Origin: Caenorhabditis elegans | Lineage: Eukaryota > Nematoda > Chromadorea > Rhabditida > Rhabditidae | Direction: 5' to 3' | Assembly (NCBI RefSeq): GCF_000002985.6 | Contig: NC_003280.10 | Coordinates: forward strand, 1,302,001-1,366,000 | Length of the DNA: 64,000 bases | In this document: piece by piece, positions 60,021 through 64,000 of the stretch | How positions within the stretch are numbered: position 1 is the stretch's first letter | Layout of the letters: each line of letters starts with the position of its first letter | Program-made: the position numbers and the translations under genes | The notes under the pieces: generated by a model | What the model was told of the DNA's origin: nothing | What the model saw: only the letters and a program-made list of their open reading frames with translations | Databases searched by the model: none

Positions 60021-60552
60021 TGCATGTGAATATGACGAAAAAAAAAAAAAAAAGGTCTTAGTCTAAAATCAAAAGATCAAAATTCAAGATAACACATCAT
60101 ACTCGTCACTTTTTGTTCTCGAAAAAAAACAATTTTTTTTTGGAATTTTTTTTTCTTAAGATTTGTCATAAATTTTTTTAACTACCGTATTATTATGTAT
60201 GTACTCTAAAATTATGATAAAATCATAATATCATAAGAATATTTACTCTAATGTATAATATAATCACTATTTTTTAAAAATAAATTTCTAAACATCTAAT
60301 TTTCTTGGAGGAAAACACAATTTTGGGGACATATGAAGTTTGGAACTTGATACTTGAATTTGTCACTAAGAAATAAAGGTACTGATATAAAAAAATATGG
60401 AGATAGAATATTGCAAAATCGGGGAAAAAAGTTTTTAAAAATTTTTGAAAAAAAAATTTAAAAAATATTTTTTTTTCAATGTTTTGCTTGCAAATCTTGC
60501 AAAATGCCAGCAAATACTATTTTCCACTCTAGAAAACAAAACAAAAAAGTTT

Positions 60553-60618
60553 GACCACAACTGGGGGTCGAACCCCGGACCAATTGCGTACCAATCAACC
60601 CTCTTACCGACTGCGCCA
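60553..60618 (-). repeat. tRNA-derived element
   Basis: On the minus strand, TGGCGCAGTCGGTAAGAGGG then GGTTCGACCCC about 24 bases later. The flanks (AAATTCAATTTTTTGAAAAA on one side, ACTCTAGAAAACAAAA on the other) recur at the next two copies, marking a SINE-like unit longer than the tRNA part. Confidence 0.65.
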
Positions 60619-60866
60619 AAAATTCAATTTTTTGAAAAATTCAAAAAAACCGATTTTTTTACAGTAATGACCATTTGCTGCCATTTTATGCAGTTTTCAT
60701 TTAAAAGAAATCTAGTTTTTTTTTGTTTTTTAGTCTGAAAACCGGCATTTTTTTAAACAAAATTGAAGAACTCTTCTCAAAGTTTCGTGGAATTTTAGAC
60801 ATTTAAGGGCTCAAGTACAGTCTACATATGTATTTTCCAATTCGAAAGATTACATAAAAGAAATTT

Positions 60867-60931
60867 GGTCCCAGCTGGGGTCGAACCACGGACCTACTGC
60901 GTACCAGTCATCTCTCTTACCGACTGCGCCA
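60867..60931 (-). repeat. tRNA-derived element next to the foldback element
   Basis: Same family as 60553-60618. The B-box is GGTTCGACCCC, with a mutated neighbouring base (CGTGGTTCG). It lies about 135 bases left of the foldback element. Confidence 0.65.
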
Positions 60932-61067
60932 AAAATTCAATTTTTTTGAAAAATTCAAAAAATCGATTTTTGGTCGTAATAACTATTTTCCAGTATTTTA
61001 TGCCGTTTTCATCACAAAAATCGAGTCAATTTTTGTTTTTTACTATGAAAAACCGAAAAGATTTTGG

Positions 61068-63584
61068 GCAAATACTGAAATACTACCTTGTGTTAATACT
61101 ACTTTTGCTAGAATACTACCTTTGCTAGAATACTACCAAATTGCTAGAATACTACTATTGCTAGAATACTGCAATTGCTAAAATACTACTTTTGTTGCTT
61201 AAATACTACCTTTTCAGAAAATTTTTTAATTTTATTCATTTTTTCATTGGAATTCTTATTAAGTACTATTTCTGGTCAGATATTTTGAATAAGAAATAAT
61301 TAACACAGCATTTTGTATTGTAGAAGTGGCTTGATCGGTTTTATTTTGGGATCAAATTCGAGAGTATTCATTTGTAGTGAAATTGATTTAAATTAAGCTG
61401 TGGACCGTTCTCAAAAAGTAACTCCGCTTTTAGTTGTTAGCTATTTGTGATTGAAATGGTTGTAAAACAACAATAAACTAATTGCAGAATTCAAATATTT
61501 CTTCCCAGAGTGAGGTTGTAAACACCCACACTTGTTCATAGTTTTACGACTACATATCGTCTCCTTTTTGTTTTGATGACACACAATTATGATTATGATG
61601 ATTATGATTATGATTATGACAATTATGATGACACACAAATACTGATTCAAACATATAGCTACTAAAGTATTTCACTTTCAAACACTATATCTACAAGCAA
61701 AAATATTTTTTCTTATCAATATCAGCCATATTGGACACCTTAAAAACATATCCCATCTTCAAACTCTCACGATGGCTGAAGAAAAACTTTTTTTTTTTGA
61801 ATTTTTCAAGTTTTTTTTAAAGTTTAGGTATTAATTTGCTCTGATGTATCAAGACATTAAACAACTATTTGATATTTTCATACATTCTTGTTGTCGCATG
61901 TTGATGATGCTCAATCTCAAAAAAGGCTAGGAAAAGTTATTTTTAAATTTGAACGGCGCTCATTTAAGAAACTTAAAAAGTAGAAGAAATAAAACATTAC
62001 AAAATTAATGAACATGTTAAAAGCTACATACATTTCTTCAGTTAACCATTTTCCTGTATCTCTTTCGGTTGCTGAGTTACGTTGTGTTTATGCACTCAGA
62101 CACTGTTAAAATTTCACATCATGCTATTACACATTCTGGCCTGTAATTCAAAGTTCAGTTGTCTAATCAAAAAACAGTCAACTGACAAAACATCTGGTTT
62201 TTAATTTTGAACATTTTTCTAATGTGAGTAATGCAAAATTGTGTATTCTTACATAATTATGTATGCTCAATTACACAAGATGAGTTTGCGAAAAAATGGT
62301 GAGCATAATTTTAAAGAAACAATTAAAAACTTATATGAAAATAATTTTATTTCTTAATCAATTAAAACTTCTCTCTACGTATCCGCATTGTGTATCCGTG
62401 AAGAAATCTGAAAGAGTGAAATTTTACAATTTATGTTGTTTTTGTCTCAAATTGAACATAAGTCTGCAAGAATACACCATTTGACATTATTCGCAGTAAA
62501 CCAAATGTGCCAAATAGTGCGACAAATGTTTTGTCAGTTGACAGCATTTTTATTAGACAACTGAAATTTGAGCTACAGGCTTGAGTTTGGAATAGTATGA
62601 AATGAAATTTTAACAGCGTCTGAGTATATAAACACAACGTAGCTCAGAAACCAGAAGAGATACAGGAAAATGGTTAACACCAGAATTGCAATATTTAATT
62701 TTTTCTAACTTTTAAGTTTCTTGAGTAAACACCGTTCAAAGTTGAAAATAACTTTTCTAATTGTAAGTTTTTTTTGGGATTATGAACAGAGCGCCATCAA
62801 TAGGCGACAAACCAGATTGTATGAAAAAATCAAATAGCTGTTTAATATCTTGATAAATCAGAGCAAATTAATACCTAAACTTAAAAAAAAACTTGAAAAA
62901 TTCAAAAAAAAAAAGTTTTTCTTCAGCCATCGTGAGAGCTTGTTTTTAAGGTGTCCAATATGGCTGATATTGATAAGAAAAAATATTTTTGCTTGTAGAT
63001 ATAGTGTTTGAAAGTGAAATACTTTAGTAGCTATATGTTTGAATCAGTTAGCCATAACTGTGTGTCATCAAAACAAAAAGGAGACGATATGTAGTCGTAA
63101 AACTATGAACAAGTGTGGGTGTTTACAACCTCACTCTGGGAAGAAATATTTGAATTCTGCAATTAGTTTATTGTTGTTTTACAACCATTTCAATCACAAA
63201 TTGGCAATTTTTGAAATCGGAGTATTTTTGTGAGAACGGTCCACAGCTTAATTTAAACCTATTTCACTACAAATTAATACTCTCCTATTGGATCCCAAAA
63301 TAAAACCGTGCAAGCCACTTTTAGTGCTTAACACAATACGAAATGCTGTGTGAATTATTTCTTATTCAAAATATCTGACCAGAAATAGTACTTAATAAGA
63401 ATTCCAATGAAAAAATGAATAAAATTATAAAATTTTCTGAAAAGGTAGTATTTAAGCAACAAAAGTAGTATTTTAGCAATAGTAGTATTCTAGCAATTTG
63501 GTAGTATTCTAGCAAAGGTAGTATTCTAGCAATAGTAGTATTCAAGCAAAAGTAGTATTAACACAAGGTAGTATTTCAGTATTT
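61068..63584. mobile_element. Large foldback element (about 2.5 kb) with long inverted arms
   Basis: The arms at about 61068-62200 and 62500-63584 are reverse complements with small differences. They enclose a unique centre of about 300 bases. Both ends start GGCAAATACTGAAATACTAC and carry tandem CTAGAATACTACC-type repeats (about 61085-61215 and 63440-63575). Inside each arm are matching landmarks: GTGGACCGTTCTCA (around 61400) with TGAGAACGGTCCAC (around 63232), and CCTGTATCTCTTTCGGTTGC with its reverse near 62650. The left arm alone has an expanded GATTATGATTAT run near 61590-61630. There is no transposase-like frame, so it is a non-autonomous palindromic DNA transposon. It may belong to what Repbase calls long palindromes, but I cannot name it. 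Confidence 0.85.
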
Positions 63585-64000
63585 GCCAAGATTTTGCAAA
63601 ATTTGAGACAATTTTATTTAAAAGCTCCAAAACCGTCTGATAATGTATTTTTCACTTCGAAAGACAAAATAAAAGAATTTGACCGCAGCTGGGGGTCGAA
63701 CCCCGGACCAATTGCGTACCAGTCACTCCTCTTACCGACTGCGCCAAAAATTCAATTTTTTTTTCAATTTTTTGAAAATTTCAAAAAATCGATTTTTGTG
63801 AAAAAAACCCAATTCTACGCTATTTTTTACCCCAAAATCTTTAATTTTCTTAATTCTGTGCATTTTGTCGTAAGATTCGGTGTTCACGTAATCTCGAAGC
63901 TATAGTAACCCGGGAAATTTGAAATTATCGCTAAGAAATTTATAAAATCGATTTTTTTTCCTACTGTATTTTCTGGTGTGTTTTATTTTTTTACTCTGAA
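63585..64000. other. Right edge of window, repeats only
   Basis: Holds the tRNA-derived element at 63681-63746 and a reversed TACTGTAG-type element at about 63850-63915. No exon is recognised up to the end. Confidence 0.55.
63681..63746 (-). repeat. tRNA-derived element on the other side of the foldback element
   Basis: Same family and orientation as 60867-60931, about 95 bases right of the foldback element, with a perfect GGTTCGACCCC box. A TACTGTAG-type element follows at about 63855-63912. Confidence 0.65.

Larger units (their letters stand above)
60018..61067. other. Non-coding stretch with tRNA-derived repeats
   Basis: A/T-rich sequence without supported genes. It contains two tRNA-derived elements listed separately, and a pair of similar 300-base segments around them (each with the tRNA part, GCCAAAAATTCAATTTTTTG, then a GATTTTT...AGTAATGACCATTT-like tail), suggesting a tandem duplication. 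Confidence 0.55.

Noticed and set aside
61441..63233. Two similar short open frames in opposite orientation (Asn-Lys-Lys-Glu-Thr-Ile-Cys-Ser region) as a transposase relic
   Set aside because: They are the two arms of the same palindrome read on each strand. They are under 70 codons and show no transposase motif.

Overview
This window is nematode nuclear DNA, almost certainly Caenorhabditis elegans. The coding exons are short, the introns carry GT and TTTTCAG signals, trans-splice-type acceptors sit a few bases before start codons, and non-coding DNA is rich in A and T runs. The gene set emc-2, alh-6, fcho-1, vig-1, jip-1 matches my recollection of the left part of chromosome II around cosmid F56D12. 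No database was searched. Gene identities rest on reading the spliced products.

Layout. On the minus strand at 662-7751 are alh-6 (mitochondrial delta-1-pyrroline-5-carboxylate dehydrogenase) and, 265 bases downstream, emc-2 (ER membrane complex subunit 2). Their spacing looks like a two-gene operon. A divergent promoter region at 7752-8516 separates them from fcho-1 on the plus strand (8580-18254, endocytic F-BAR/muHD protein), followed by vig-1 (19148-20561, RGG-rich RISC/ribosome-associated protein). After a repeat-rich gap comes jip-1 (25001-48035), a JNK scaffold with about 3 kb of coding sequence in 19 exons spread over 23 kb. On the minus strand are an unrecognised type II membrane glycoprotein gene (48775-53568) and a small secreted protein with prohormone features (55293-55988). 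I see no supported gene from 56 to 64 kb.

Most of the non-coding DNA is repeats. (1) A hairpin repeat with GGTCTGCTA/TAGCAGACC arms around a CTACAAACTACA core forms arrays, including a 127-bp two-unit higher-order array in emc-2. (2) A TACTGTAG-centred element has more than 40 copies, often in tandem groups spaced about 300-325 bp. (3) A GTTAACTGGGTCGCTACTCAG family lies only in jip-1 introns. (4) A CCGCCGACCG...GCGCTCCAATGA family is also in and near jip-1. (5) tRNA-derived elements with A and B boxes occur singly and as head-to-head palindromes. (6) A 2.5-kb foldback element lies at 61-63.6 kb. (7) A satellite lies at 53.9-54.9 kb.

The genes are mostly unrelated housekeeping and neuronal or endocytic functions. 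The least explained parts are the small secreted protein, whose two SKR sites are each followed by a PSLxL segment, and the hairpin repeat, whose core also appears inside two coding exons.
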